A DNA stretch of 64,000 bases, taken from Brasenia schreberi. Taxonomy: Eukaryota; Streptophyta; Magnoliopsida; Nymphaeales; Cabombaceae. Below the pieces are notes generated by a model, which saw nothing but the letters and a program-made list of their open reading frames with translations, ran no database searches and was not told where the DNA came from. Position numbers and translations under genes: made by a program. Positions 42,088 through 55,048 of the stretch are shown one piece after another. Within the stretch, counting starts at the first letter, position 1; every line of letters starts with the position of its first letter. The stretch spans positions 1,178,001 to 1,242,000 of the forward strand of contig JAYKKT010000076.1 of assembly GCA_036023115.1 (NCBI GenBank). Direction: 5' to 3'.

Positions 42088-43779
42088 GAAATCCCACGAA
42101 TTCCTCAAATCAACCTGGTTTTGTAAAAGCAGCCCCAAAGGGCCATTTTGAGTCTAGAAACCCAGGAGCCTTCCAGACAACCCTGTACATATGTCTTGAA
42201 CTCTATATTTCAAAAAATATACAACATGGCTTTTAAAACATGTTTTTGAAACCCCAAAGCAGCTTGGCCAAATCCAGACAGGACCAGGAAAGCTAAGAAG
42301 AGCCCGGAACCGGAGCACATGTCGAGCCTGGCACAACAACTCTCGTATCAAATCCACACCCCCAGGATCTCGAACGTCCAAGACCCTCTTATCATCAAAA
42401 CATCATTTGAAATCATCTCCGAAAGGCGAAAACAGAGGCGGACGATCATGTTGGCGAAGACCCAACGTAGACGGAGCACTGATGCTGTCAGGCCCCGCAC
42501 AAACCGTTCGTTTCGAACACAGCTCGAAGGAGTCAGAATTCAGTTTGGATCGGATCTGGACCATATATATCCAGATCCCAATCCAAACCCATGTATGGAC
42601 TTAGATTTGGGTTTGGATTCGAAAATCCAATCCAATATCCATATCCATGACCCACATCACCTTCTCATAAATGGAGGTGGGGCCCACTTGAATTTCACGT
42701 GGGATTATGGGCATGAGAGAGAGTGGGGGAGGATAAGATTAGACTGTGTTGTAATTAAGCTTGACTTGTGTGTCAAGTTTGGGGTTAATCATGTGGGTTA
42801 GCCTAATTAAAGTGGGTTTAAGCTTGTAATTAGCCAAAACCTAACCTAGGGTTGCGCCAACATGATGTGATTAAGGTCTATGGGTCATGCAAAGGGAGCT
42901 CCTTCACCTAAACCTAACCCAAAACACCTAATCCTAGCCTTCTATCCTAATTTGGTCCTAATCTGAGCCTAATCACCTAACCCACTTCCCTAATCCTGGC
43001 CTAATCCCAACCTAATCACCTAACCCACTTCCCTAATCCTTCCCTAAACCTAGGTTAATTTCCCTAAACCTAGCCTAATCACCTAACCTACCTCACTAAA
43101 CCTCACCCTAAAACCAACCCACCTAGCTAAACCCTAAACCTCTAAACCACCCCTAGCACACAACCTACCCAAACCCCTTGTATTTAAAATATCTGGCCCT
43201 ACCCTTTCCAGCCCACCTTATCACCACACCACCCTACCTAAACCACCTAACCACTACCCCAAAACCACCCCCCAACCGCCTCTTGCAGCCCTATATAAAC
43301 CCGCCCCTTTGGGGCGGGTTTTTCCCATCTTCAAGCTCCATCTTCCACCAGTCGGGCCCTCCACTCTCCAGCCCAGCTGACTCTCATCTTGCTCCACCTG
43401 CGCCACTACCTCCCAGCCGAGCACCACCACCACTACCACTCCAGCCGAGGTCCACATCGCCACCCTTCCTCCCGGTCGAACCTCATCCTGCGCATCCCAA
43501 TCACCCGGCTGCTCCCCTTCCATCCGCCACCACCTCCCATCATCCGGTTAGTATCCTCCACCTTACTCCTTCTCCATTCCCTCTCCACTCTCAGCCACCT
43601 AACCCACTACCATATCACCCTAACACCAGCCACTTGCCGCTACCATTCCCACTCGGCCAGGCCATAACCACCCTAACTACCCGCCACTACCTAGACACCT
43701 TAGCTCCATTCGGCCACCCTATCCGACTCTCTAAGACCTGCCCATATCACCCCACTACACCCACTACCACCTCACCCAC
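42076..43779 (+). repeat. Element E 3' LTR, truncated
   Basis: It starts TGTAAACACCCCG after the polypurine tract and follows the F1/F2 type more closely than A's at its start (CCTGGTTTTGTAAAAGC). TATATAAA is at 43292-43299, inside CCGCCCC-TTT-GGGGCGG arms. The usual donor site is weak (GGTTAGT near 43544). It ends at about 43779, where gag-protease sequence of the opposite orientation (G) begins without a TSD. Confidence 0.82.
43292..43299 (+). promoter_or_regulatory. TATA box of element E 3' LTR
   Basis: CCCTATATAAACCCGCC is followed at once by CGCCCC-TTT-GGGGCG, a strong short inverted repeat near the expected start of transcription. Confidence 0.55.
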
Positions 43780-46504
43780 TTCCATTGTTTTTGGTTTTTA
43801 CCTTTTTTTGATTTTAAGTTTTTCAAATGTTTTTGTATTTTTATGAAAGGGATCTTCCATCATACCTACAAAGGGAAAATACTATGGGTTAGACTCGGAA
43901 TAAGAGGTCTAAATCGTAGGTCTCTTCTAGGTAGGCTCCAGGGCACCCTTGACCCAGATGGTCATAGGGGGTGGCTCTGGCGGTATTTTGGGAGTATAGC
44001 CGATCCCATATCGGCTTGGGTTGGCCCTAGGAAGGATGGGTTCTAGGAGACCCTGGTTTTGTGCCCTTAGACTTTTATAGGGCGTATAGCCCATATTCAA
44101 CAGCATGTTCCACGATTTTTTATTTTTTGAAAAATTATGATACAAATCGTGGTCCTGGAACTTGCTGTCGTCCATATTGTGCTCGTATGGCTTTTTGTCC
44201 AGGGGTTTTGGAAATAAGGGATGCTTGGGTCTTCCTAGAAGGGTTAGGATTGGGAGGGGGCCTGCTTTGGGCGGCCCCTTCACATACACAACCTTCCTAG
44301 GGTTGTTTAACATGAGCCTTGGTGGCTCGACCATGGTCTGCCCCAGGTTAGCCTCATGGGCCTGGGAACTCGACAAACAAGGGGAGTTTATGATCCCCTA
44401 AAGCTGAGGGTGATTCTCACCTTGGATCACCACGACTTGGTCCCTAAAAGGGATCTTGACACACCTGTGGAAGGTGGATGGCACAGCGCACAAGCTGTGT
44501 ATCCAGGGCCTTCCCAGCAATAGGTTATAATGGGGGTGGATGTCCAAGACATGGAACACCCCTCTGTGTGTGATCCCTCCCGTTTCCATCAGGAGTTCGA
44601 TCGATCCTAAAGGTCTAGACGCGTTCCCATCGTATTCAGTGATAACGATGGGGTTTGGGTTTACAGAAGTCAAGGTGACTCCGATTTGATACGCCACATG
44701 AAGTGGAAGGATGTTGAGCCCTCCTCCCCCATCGACTAGGCACCTGTCAAGACAGTGGTTATTCAGAACCACCTCGATATATAGGGCCTGGTTGTGGGAC
44801 TCGTAGGGTCTATCCACATCATCTTTCGAAAAAGTGATGGGCGATTTTGCTCCTATTAATGCCACTTGGTCAGACAGGGATTCCGGACTTATGTTCGAAC
44901 TAACCTTAGCTCTTTCTAGAATTTTCTCTAGCACGAGTCTATGCCTAGGCAAAGTTTGTATAAGCTCTAGGATGGACATGTGGATAGGAATCTTTGAAGG
45001 ATGGTTTTCAAAATCATAAGGGTTTAGAATGACTTTCCCATTGTCTGCTTTTGGAAGAACTCTAGGAATACATGCTTTTGAGGGGCCAGGCACACTGACC
45101 ACCTTTTTAGTACTTTGTAGGTGCGGGGGTTGATAGATCCTCCCAGATCTAGTCACTTCCCCCACGACCAACCTAGGGTTCGCACTTAAATTGGCTCTAA
45201 TTAAGAGTTTAGGAGCACTTGAAGTTTTAAAACTGGTTTAGCCGCGGATTCAGCTCTTGGTGGTCCCCGGATGACTACTTGGGCGGGCTTCTTGTAAAGT
45301 ACAAGAGTAGATGCACAAGTGGGTCGACCAAACTCTGATGATTGCGCTAGAGTTTTCGAAAAGGTGAGGGTACATACCTCCTTTCCTTTCCCACTGCTAC
45401 TGGCGTGCTTGGGAAAGGGTTCTTTGAAGATAGCTTGAGTTGGCTCAAGTTCCGCAGTGACCTAGAGCCGCCCCCCCCGCTATCAAGTTCTCGATTTTGT
45501 TTAATAGGGAGAAACAATGCTTTGTATCATGGCCTTTGAGCCGATGATATTTACAAAAATGGTTTAAATATCCCCCTTTAGAAGTGACTCCCTTGGGGAT
45601 TTCGGGAAGTTCAATCATGCCTTGGGCAAGTAGGAGGTCTAGGACCTCCGACACAGGTTGCCCCAGCGGTGTGTACTCCCATTTTTCAATCGGTTATTGG
45701 AAATTTCTCTCCCTTTTATTTTCTAATTTTTCAAAATTTTTCGAAGTGCCCGCCAAACCTAGATCCACCCGGACATTGGCGATTTTATGAAGCTTTGCCC
45801 CTTTGTCCATCATGGGTAGCCCATAAGTGATGGGCTTTTCCAGGCGGGTTTTGGAAACAATACTTCCTTTCCATAAGTGATCGTATATCCCCTTTTTCAA
45901 GTTTGTTTCGAAAAGGGATGCTTTTTTTATCAACTTATGGAAAGTTGAGATCTCATGGAGCGAGAGAAGGGTCTTTAACTCATTTTTAAAATTATCCAGG
46001 ATGAGCATGACTGCGCATCCTTTGGATATTGGCTCTCGCACTTGGCCCAAAAGGGACCTCCATCGAATAATGAAGGCATGTACGTCTTCGTTCATGCCTT
46101 GCTTCGTATCCCTTCAAGTGTTTAAAGTCGGTGTGACTTCTACGTTATGTGCAAATCTTTGCATGAAGCAGTTTGCTAACTCTTCAAAAGTAGCGAACTG
46201 GCTTAAATCGTAGGAAGCCAGCCATTTGGCAGCTGTGCCTTTAAGGGATAAAGGGAACCAATACACCCATTTCATTGAGTCCTTTTTCTTCTTATGGGCT
46301 CGACGCGAGAAAAGTTGCAAGTGAGACCTAGGGTCTCCCATGCCATCATACCGATGAAAGTTCGGTATTTCATCGTCACTGTCTGTTTCGTAATCCATGG
46401 GAAGGAAATCAGACAGGGCGTAACTCCTTTTCTCTTTATTTTGCCCTTTCAGCAGCTGCTGTAGGGCTTTACGGTCCTTTTGTGTGAAGGACTCGTGGTA
46501 TTGG
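43780..46504 (-). pseudogene. gag-pro: Gag-protease remnant G
   Basis: In the sense direction it spans the Gag domain (KWVYWFPLSLKGTAAKWL), the zinc-knuckle-like motif (CKYHRLKGHDTKHC), the protease (CLVDGGGGLNIL, LLGRPWIH), the PNMDDSKFQDHD linker, the shared TAA after LDLLFRV and the A-rich spacer before pol. Frames break near 46105, 45690, 45450 and 45180, and a TAG follows HPQL at about 44398. The N-terminal part of Gag is missing at 46504, and the rest of pol is missing at 43780. Both edges are joins to LTR pieces without TSDs. Confidence 0.88.
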
Positions 46505-47238
46505 GCTAACCCACATGATAAAACTCAAACTTGACACACAAGTCAAGCTTAATACAACACTCTTGATATTTTTCACCCCCACTCTCTCTCATGCCCAATA
46601 TCCCACGTGAATTTCAAGTGGGCCCCACCTCCATTTATGAGAAGGTGATGTGGGCCATGGATATGGATCTTGGATTGGATCTCTGGATCCAAATCCAAAT
46701 CCAAGTCCACATATGGGTTTGGATTGGAATCTGGATATATATGGTCCAGATCCAATCCAAACTGAACTCTGACTCCTTCGAGCTGGGTTCGAAACGGACG
46801 ATTCGTGCGGGGCCTGACTGCATCAGTACTCCGTCTGCGTTGGGTCTTCGCCAACATGGTCGTCCGCCTCCGTTTCTGCCTTCCGGAGATGACTTCAAAT
46901 GATATTTTGATAAGAACAGGGTCTTGGACGTTCGAGATCCTGGGGGTGTGAATCAGATACAAGAGTTGTTGTGCCGGGCTCGATGTGTGCTCCGGTTCCG
47001 GGCTCTTCTTAGCTCTCCTGGTCCTGTCTTGATCGGGCCAAGCCACTTCGGGGTTTCAAAACATGTTTTAAAAAGTTTTCAAAAGCTATATTATATGTTT
47101 TTGAAAGATATAGTTTAAAACATATATATAGGGTTGTCTGGAAGGCTCCTGGGTTTCCAGACTCAAAATGGCCCTTTGGGGCTGCTTGTACAAAACCAGA
47201 TTTGTTTAAGAAATTCGTGGGATTTCGGGGTGTTTACA
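46505..47238 (-). repeat. Element H 3' LTR, last 0.73 kb
   Basis: It starts abruptly with GCTAACCCACATGAT (compare 6891 in A) and ends GGTGTTTACA at 47238. It is close to A-type LTRs. It shares two to four bases (GG or TTGG) with the gag sequence at the join, consistent with a deletion by illegitimate recombination. Confidence 0.82.
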
Positions 47239-47299
47239 GATGCCCCTCTTTGGCCTTGTCCAAATAGATTTGGATAAGGGCAAAGATGACAAACACCCC
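47227..47299 (-). other. Hairpin spanning 3' LTR edge and polypurine tract, element H
   Basis: GGGGTGTTT (47227-47235) and AAACACCCC (47291-47299) are the outer arms; the inner repeat is 47248-47285. The sequence is the same as in A. Confidence 0.65.
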
Positions 47300-48406
47300 T
47301 TTTAATGTCTCCCTAGATCTAGCCACGAAGAATATGGGATCGTCCCATTTTTAGCAAAAATCTCAATTTACAAACTCTGGTAGGAGGAGATATTACGCCA
47401 AAGGGTTTTACTTATGGAATCTGGTCCTAAATGGGATCATGTTCATGCAAGTACCATGCGTGGAATGCAGATGACATGAGTGTGGTGCCAAGAGTGGCGA
47501 CTCCCAGAGACCAGATGTGGTCGAACTCTAGAGACTTACAAGGTCTATTGCTCCAAGTGAGCAAATCCTATGCTGTTCGATGTTCGGTTTTCAAAACTTA
47601 TTTACAAAAAGCTATTTACAAAAGGGACAACTGTCTTGAGCCTCGATCCTAAGGATCTCGAGCTCTTCGTGCTTGCCCTTGTTTGAGTCTTAGCACTCGC
47701 TTATCTAGCGGAGGTTTTATAAGAAAACAAGGCATATTTCAAATTCCTACGCCTTACTCGAAACGTCGAATTCTCAAACAAGATGAAATTCAAGTAAGTA
47801 AATCCTATTTTTACTTTAGGATTCCTCGAAATGAACCATGCTTTAGCTTGGGATAAGCCAGGGATGGGGAAGAGATACCACGGTCCCTTCTGAAGCGTCC
47901 CATGGTTTGAGGCACAGAAGGCGGAAAACTGCTCTTTTTGAGCTTTTGGCCTCTTTTTCCTTTTTTTCATCGAGGGTCTCCCTTTGGGAGTATTTTTTCT
48001 TTAATCCCTCTTTTATAAGAGAATCGATTTTTCTTTTAAATTCTGGTTTCTTTCTTTTGGAAAGAGACTTTAAATGGGAAATTCCCTTTTGATTTGGGCC
48101 TTTCTTTTCCTTTTGGATGGAGAAGAGAAAGCGAGAGGACTTATCCCAAGCCTATACTCGATCCATTCCAGATCAGCCTATTTAGAAATAGCACGTACTA
48201 CTTGCAAGTATCTTGCTATGTTGAACTAGGCCTTTCTTTGTAAGAAGAAGGATTTTGAAATGTAACCACGATTTTGAAAACTCCACTCTTTCACAAGTGC
48301 GAATTCTCTCACTTAGGGTCACACGAGTTCGCCTTTGCACCTTATTCACATGTCTCAGGGCAGCTATCCCTCTAAAATTTTCGAAAACTGGAATTTAATC
48401 CAGATC
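47239..48406 (-). other. 3' noncoding region of element H
   Basis: No gene is seen. It is colinear with 7618-8786. The conserved hairpin at 47877-47906 has one stem change (CCATGGT for CCGTGGT). The TCTCCCTTTGGGAG block is near 47978. Confidence 0.72.
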
Positions 48407-50692
48407 CTACACATGATACTTCTTTAAGTATTGAATATTGATAGGATCTGCTAAATTCCTACCTTCTACATCGATCAACCAATACGAATTGTTCGTAGTG
48501 GTTGCTCGTACAACATAGGGTCCATCCCAGTTGGGGCGCCACTTGCCTAAGGGGTGTGGGCCACGATGGTGGATGGTTTTCAAGACCAGATCTCCCACTT
48601 CAAAGTGGCGAGGTCTCATGTGTTTGCTATAATGTCGGGCTATCCTTTGCTGGTATGCGCGAGCATGATCCATGGCAAGGAGTCGCCTCTCATCTAGCAA
48701 ATCTAGTTCGGCCATCCTAGCATGCTGAAGCGTCTCTAGGGGGAGGTCGAGTGCTAGGGATGTATGAAATGAATACAGTTGGGTATGAATGGGAAGAACG
48801 GCGTTTGTGCCATAGACCAACTCAAATGGTGTGGCATTTGTGGGAGTCTGGATGGAAGTCCTATAAGCCCATAAGGCTTCATCCAGCTTCTCGTGCCACC
48901 TCCTACCCTTCTCTAAGGTTTTCTCAATGATACCAATGAGAGTCTTGTTTGTAGCTTCGGCTTGGCTGTTGCCTTGAGGGTAGTAGGGCGAGGAGAAGTG
49001 GTGACTTATGCCATACGTGTTGCATAACTTAACCATCCGCTCATTCGTGAATGGGGTACCATTATCAGACACAAGGTCTCGTGGAACCCCAAATCGAGCC
49101 AGGATATTCCTCCGGATGAAAGCCACCACATGTTGCCCCATTACATTTGTTAGGGAAATGGCTTCCACCCACTTGGAGAAATACTCTGTGGCTGCTAAAA
49201 TAAAACGATGCCCATTCGAGGCCTTTGGAAATATTGGGCCTACAATGTCAAACGCCCACATGGTAAATGGCCAGGGGCTGACCACGGAATGCAATGTAGA
49301 TGAAGGGATATGAATGGCGTGCCCATGCACTTGACACGGATGACACTTCCTAACATGATCGTGACACGGACCAAAAATAGTCCCCTCTAAGTATTTTCAT
49401 CGCCATCATGTTGGCATTAACATGACCTCCACATTCTCCATCGTGGAACTCGTGCATCACTATCCTAGCCTCCTTTAGGTCGATACACCTAAGCAGAATG
49501 CCGGTAGAACTCTTTTTGTATAAGACCCCACTGAGAATGGTGTATCGGGTCAAAATCTTACGAATGAATGCCTTATCTTTGGATGTGGCATCCTCGGTAA
49601 ATCCCCCATTTTCTAAAAATTGTTTTATGTCATAGAACCAGGGTTTTTCAATAGACTCTGGGTTGTTTTGGCAAATATCCAAGTCGTGTGTGGATGGATG
49701 GGGCGCATGCCATATTTCCAAAGATCTGGTCCCTGAAATGGGATCGACCTTCAGGGCTGAACCCAAGGAGGAGAGGGCATCGGCGATGCCATTGTCCTCT
49801 CTTCCTACGTGTGTGAGCTTACATGACTGGAAGGATTGGACCAATCGAGTGGCCAACTCGTGATATGGAAGTAGTTTCTCATTACGTACTTGCCAAATTT
49901 TTAAAACCTGGTTTATGACAAGGAGCGAATCTCCAAAGACCTCGATGCATGATGCCCCTAGAGTTTTCGAAATCCTTAAGCCTTGTATGAGTGCTTCATA
50001 CTCAGCTACGTTGTTGGAACATTGGAAATCTAGGCGGACTGCTATGGGAATCTCGCCCTTTTCAGGGGAGATTAGGATGATCCCGGCACCAGCCCCTCGT
50101 TGGTTTCGTGCCCCATCGAAGTGCATCTTCCACACTTGGTTTTCGAAAGAATTTGCCAAAATATGGTTTTGAAAATGGTTTTGCAATATGCCTTCATCAG
50201 GCATTTCGACAAGAGTGGGATATGTGTCCTCTAAGGGGAATTCAGCCACGTAATCTGCTAGGGCTTGCCCTTTAATGGAGATCTAGTAAAGGTATTTCAG
50301 GTCATACTCCATTAGAAGGAGTTGCCATTTGCCCAATCTACCCGTGAGAATGGGTTTTTCGAACAAGTGCTTGATTGGATCAAGCTTGGACACTATCCAG
50401 ATCTCATGATCTAGGAAATAGTGTCTGAACTTCTGGCAGGCCCAGACTAGGGCCAAGCACGTCTTCTCCATGGCTTGATAATTTCGTTCATAAGCCAAGA
50501 GAGTTTTTGAAATGTAGTAGATGGCATACTCCTTATGGGTGTCATCCTCGTATTGAGCCAACAGGGCTCCTAAAGCGTTTACATGCACGGAGATGTATAA
50601 TAAAAGCGGTTTTCCTTGTTTTGGAGGATTCAAAACGGGGGGATTAACCAAGTATGCCTTCAGCCTCTCGAAGGACTTTTGGCATTCGTCAT
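48407..50692 (-). pseudogene. pol: Element H pol (RNase H and integrase), interrupted by I
   Basis: In the sense direction it begins inside the RT/RNase H connection (NPPKQGKPLLLYIS), then has the second RNase H (HFDGARN, EYEAL, GDSLL) and integrase to the stop at 48409-48407. A stop follows DLKYLY near 50283 where A and I read YHHQIS. About 14 bp are lost near 49368, within the integrase finger region. The frame from 49330 to the end is otherwise open (WAFDIVG, DNGTPF, GPYVV). The upstream RT and gag lie beyond I, outside the window. Confidence 0.9.
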
Positions 50693-53600
50693 TGTAGACG
50701 CGTGAAAATCCCCGCCTCTTCGCCCCTTTCGTGGCTTGGAGTGGATCTTATCGTGCGTCTAAGGCCTATGTATACAAACAGGGCGTGCCAGCTAGCTTAC
50801 TTAAGCTAACGAAGATATTTTTAACACTGACTTCTAAACGTGGCGACTGTGAGCAAGTGAGCTCTTGTCGTCGCAGACCTTCTTGCACCGATGCGCAAGG
50901 GTCAGTCTGTACGCTTTTGCAAAAATCGAGTTTTAGGGAGAAAGTCTACGAAACGATTCGAGGTGTCTATTTCGGGTCTTTAAGATGCGATTGCATGTTT
51001 TAGATCACGTGGATTTGCACGTGCCTAAGTCTTTTCTTTTATCCCTTTTTGGGTCGCCTAGTTTGTGTGTTATGAACACTCCACTACATGGGCGAATTCG
51101 AGCGGGGGTTGCTTCGATGCAATATGCGTCCTACCTCGTGGTATGGCGTAGATGCAATGCAAACTCACGCTACTCCAAAGGGAAAACCCGAAATGTAAAG
51201 ACAATGCTGAAGGGAAATAACAGAAGGGAAATAACCGAAGGGAAATAACCGAAGGGAAATATGTATATATCTTATGTATATGAGCCCTTACTCGGGTCTT
51301 GCCAATAAGAGCGAAGGCTCAATGTGGGTGCGTGTTTGAATTGAAAGACTTACACACACGACATGAAATTAAACCCAAATATAAATTGCAGTATGGCCTT
51401 GACTAAGGTCTTGGGAGTAAGAGCGAAGGCTCAATGTGTGTGAGAGTGCTTGAATTGAAGTACTACACACACGACATAAATGAAACCCAAATATAACTGC
51501 AATAAGGCCTTTACTAAGGTCTTGGGAGTAAGAGCGAAGGCTCAATGTGTGTGAAAGTGCTTGAATTGAAAGACTACTCACACGACAATAAATGAAACCC
51601 AAATAGTATAGGTCGGCCCTTACTTGGGTCTTTCAAATAAGAGCGAAAGCTCAATGTGTGTGAGAGTGTTTAAATTGAAAGACAACACACCCAACTTAAA
51701 CAAAACCCTTCGGAAATGAAATATATACGTATACTTATATATTAGGGGCTGATTAGGCCCGTGTGTGTTCAAAATCGTGCACGACTAAGAGAGTGCACGT
51801 GTGTGGTTGTGCCAAGCCACGTTATTACAAGCGGGGGGAGACTATGCTCCGTTATTACAACCCCGTATCAAATTGAATTTCAAGCAAGTGTATGATTAAA
51901 GACCGAGTTTAGAAACTTACAAGTAGCTGGTCCGTAGAGGTCTTGCTTGAGCGTGGCCTTGGCTTTGGGCTGCAAATGGGAGCTCCGCGAAGGTGTGTGA
52001 CCAAGAGTGCTGGCCGGCTGCAAATGGGGCGCGGGATGGACGCCTCGAAGGGGAACGGTGGCAAGTGGGCGGCGCCTCCAAGTAGGGAGTTTAGAGTGGC
52101 TGACTAAGTGGGTCTTAGGGTCACTAGGTAAGTTAGGGACTTAGGGAAACTAGGCCTAAAAGGTGAGCTAGTGGGAAGGCCAAAGAGGACGCCTAGGGGG
52201 AGGTCGGCCGAATGGGAGATGGTGGCTGAGCAGTGGCCAGCCACTTGGGTTATCCTAGGTTCGGCTAGGCTTAGGTGGTGGCGGCAAAGAGGCTGAGCTA
52301 AGGGAAAGATGGGTGGCTAAGAGTGGAGAGGTGGTAGAGAGTGGTTTTGAGGGAGTTAGGGGGACTTACCGAATGGGAAGGAGTGGCGGCAAAGGTGGCT
52401 GTCGGCTGGTGGAAGATGGGAGAAGGAAAGGGCCCGGCTGAGTGAGGTGGTGGCGTCCGGCTGGTGGGGCAGTGATGGTGGATGGAAGAGGGAGAGTGGC
52501 GGAGCAGGTGGCGGCTGGTGGGGCTGGAGCTGCTGGGAAGATGGGTGAGAGATGGGAGAGGAAGAGGGCCCGGCTGGGAGTGGAAAGTGGTTCCCACTTT
52601 TTTTCAAAACCCGCCCACAATGAGGGGGGGTTTAAATAGGGGATGGGTAGGTCGGTTAGGGCTGGGTTGTGGGTAGTGGTTAGGTGGTTTAGGTAGGGTA
52701 GTATGTAGATAAGGTGGGCTGGATGGGATTGGGCCAGATATTTTAAAACTAGGTGTTTGGGAAAATCGTGGGCTAAGGGTGGTTTAGGGCTAGGTTAGGT
52801 GGTTGGGTTTTAGGGTGAGGTTTAGTGAACTAGGTTAGGTGGTTTAGGCTAGGTTTAGGCTAGGATTAGGGAAATTAATCTAGGTTTAGGGAAGGATTAG
52901 GGGAGTGGGTTAGGTGATTAGGTCGGGATTAGGCCGGGATTAGGGAAGTGGGTTAGGTGATTAGGTTCAGATTAGGGGTGGATTAGGGGTTTAGGCTAGG
53001 TTTAGGCATTTTGGGTTAGGTTTAGGTGAAGGAGCTCCCTTAGCATGGCCCATAGACCTTGATCACCCCATGTTGGTGCAGCCCTAGGTTAGGTTTTAGC
53101 TAATTACAAGCTTAAACCCACTTAACTAGGCTAAACCACAAGATTAAACCCAAACTTGACACACAAGTCAAGCTTAATACAACACTCTTGATATTTATCA
53201 CCCCCACTCTCTCTCATGCCCAATATCCCACGTGAATTTCAAGTGGGCCCCACCTCCATTTATGAGAAGGTGATGTGGGCCATGGATATGGATATTGGAT
53301 TGGATCTCTGGATCCAAATCCAAATCCAAGTCCACATATGGGTTTGGGTTGGAATCTGGATATATATGGTCCAGATCCAATCCAAACTGAACTCTGACTC
53401 CTTCGAGCTGGGTTCGAAACGGACGATTCGTGCGGGGCCTGACAGCATCAGTACTCCGTCTACGTTGGGTCTTCGCCAACATGGTCGCCCGCCTCCGTTT
53501 CTGCCTTCCGGAGATGACTTCAAATGATATTTTGGTAAGAACAGGGTCTTGGACGTTCGAGATCCTGGGATGTGAATTAGATGCAAGAGATGCTGTGCCG

Positions 53601-53867
53601 GGCTCGACAGGTGCTCCGGTTCCGGGCTCTTCTTGGCTCTCCTGGTCCTGTCTTGATCGAGCCAAGCCACTTCGGGGTTTCAAAACATGTTTTAAAAGGG
53701 TTTTCAAAAGCTATATCATATGTTTTTGAAAGATAAAGTTTAAAACATATATACAGGGTTTTGTTTGGAAGGCTCCTGGGTTTCCAAACTCAAAAATGGC
53801 CCTTTGGGGCTGCTTGTATCAAAACCAGATTTGTTTAAGAAATTCGTGGGATTTCGGGGTGTTTACA
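50693..53867 (-). repeat. Element I 3' LTR
   Basis: 3175 bp, TG...CA. TTTAAATA box at 52631-52638 (minus sense), donor-like sites at 52370-52364 and 51920-51915, tandem array about 51299-51680, TTAGG-like tract about 52750-53030. Close to A, but with a shorter GAAGGGAAATAACC run. Confidence 0.95.
50874..50909 (-). other. 36-nt conserved stem-loop block, LTR I left
   Basis: Identical to the A consensus, 181 bp from the LTR end. Confidence 0.6.
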
Positions 53868-53928
53868 GATGCCCCTCTTTGGCCTTGTCCAAATAGATTT
53901 GGATAAGGGCAAAGATGACAAACACCCC
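53856..53928 (-). other. Hairpin spanning 3' LTR edge and polypurine tract, element I
   Basis: Outer arms GGGGTGTTT (53856-53864) and AAACACCCC (53920-53928), inner repeat 53877-53914. The polypurine tract at 53880-53868 sits between the stems in the copy most likely to be active. Confidence 0.68.
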
Positions 53929-55048
53929 TTTTAATGTCTCCCTAGATCTAGCCACGAAGAATATGGGGATCATCCCATTTTTAGCAAAATCTCAATTTTA
54001 CAAACTCTGGTAGGAGGAGATATCACGCCAAAGGGTTTACTTATGGAATCTGGTCCTAAATGGGATCATGTTCATGCAAGTACCATGCGTGGAATGCAGA
54101 TGACATGGGTGTGGTGCCAAGAGTGGCGACCTCCCAGAGACCAGATGTGGTCGAACTCTAGAGACTTACAAGGTCTATTGCTCCAAGTGAGCAAATCCTA
54201 TGCTGTTCGATGTTCGGTTTTCAAAACTTATTTACAAAAGCTATTTACAAAAGGGACAACTGTCTTGAGTCTCGATCCTAAGGATCTCGAGCTCTTCGCG
54301 CTTGCCCTTGTTTGAGTCTTAACACTCGCTTATCTAACGGAGGTTTTATAAGAAAACAAGCCTCATTTCAAATTCCTACGCCTTACTCGAAAGGTCGAAT
54401 TCTCAAACAAGATGAAATTCAAGCAAGTAAATCCTATTTTTACTTTAGGATTCCTCGAAATGAACCATGTTTAGCTTGGGATAAGCCAGGGATGGGAAAG
54501 AGATACCACGGTCCCTTCTGAAGCGTCCCGTGGTTTAAGGCATAGAAGGCGGAAAACTGCTCTTTTTGAGCTTTTTGGCCTCTTTTTCCTTTTTTTCATA
54601 GAGGGTCTCCCTTTGGGAGTATTTTTTCTTTAATCCCTCTTTTTATAAGAGAATCGATTTTTCTTTTTCAAGTCTGGTTTCTTTCTTTTGGAAAGAGACT
54701 TTAAATGGGAAATTCCCTTTTGATTTGGGCCTTTGTTTTCCTTTTGTTTTCCTTTTAGAAGGAGAAAAGAGGAGGGGAGGACTTATCCCAAGCCTACACT
54801 CGATCCATTCCAGATCAGCCTATTTAGAAATAGCACGTACTACTTGTAAGTATCTTGCTATGTTGAACTAGGCCTTTCTTTGTAAAACGAAGGATTTTGA
54901 AATGCAACCACGATTTTGAAAACTCCACTCTTTCACAAGTGCGAATTCTCTCACTTAGGGTCACACGAGTTCGCCTTTGCACCTTATTCACATGTCTCAG
55001 GGCAGCTATCCCTATCAAATTTTCGAAAACTGGAATTTAATCCAGATC
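53868..55048 (-). other. 3' noncoding region of element I
   Basis: No gene is seen; short frames here have no domain. The conserved hairpin is at 54505-54534 and the TCTCCCTTTGGGAG block near 54606. The length is about 1.18 kb, as in A, H and E. Confidence 0.75.

Noticed and set aside
35374..43779. F2 and the LTR at 42076 as the matched LTR pair of element E
   Set aside because: They differ too much in the leader and U3 for a pair of one insertion with such a well-preserved pol. I left this as possible but unproven.
32531..47238. D (32531-34356) and the LTR end at 46505-47238 as two halves of one LTR of element H
   Set aside because: D is much more diverged from A than the H fragment is, and the middle of about 0.8 kb would be missing, so separate elements are more likely.
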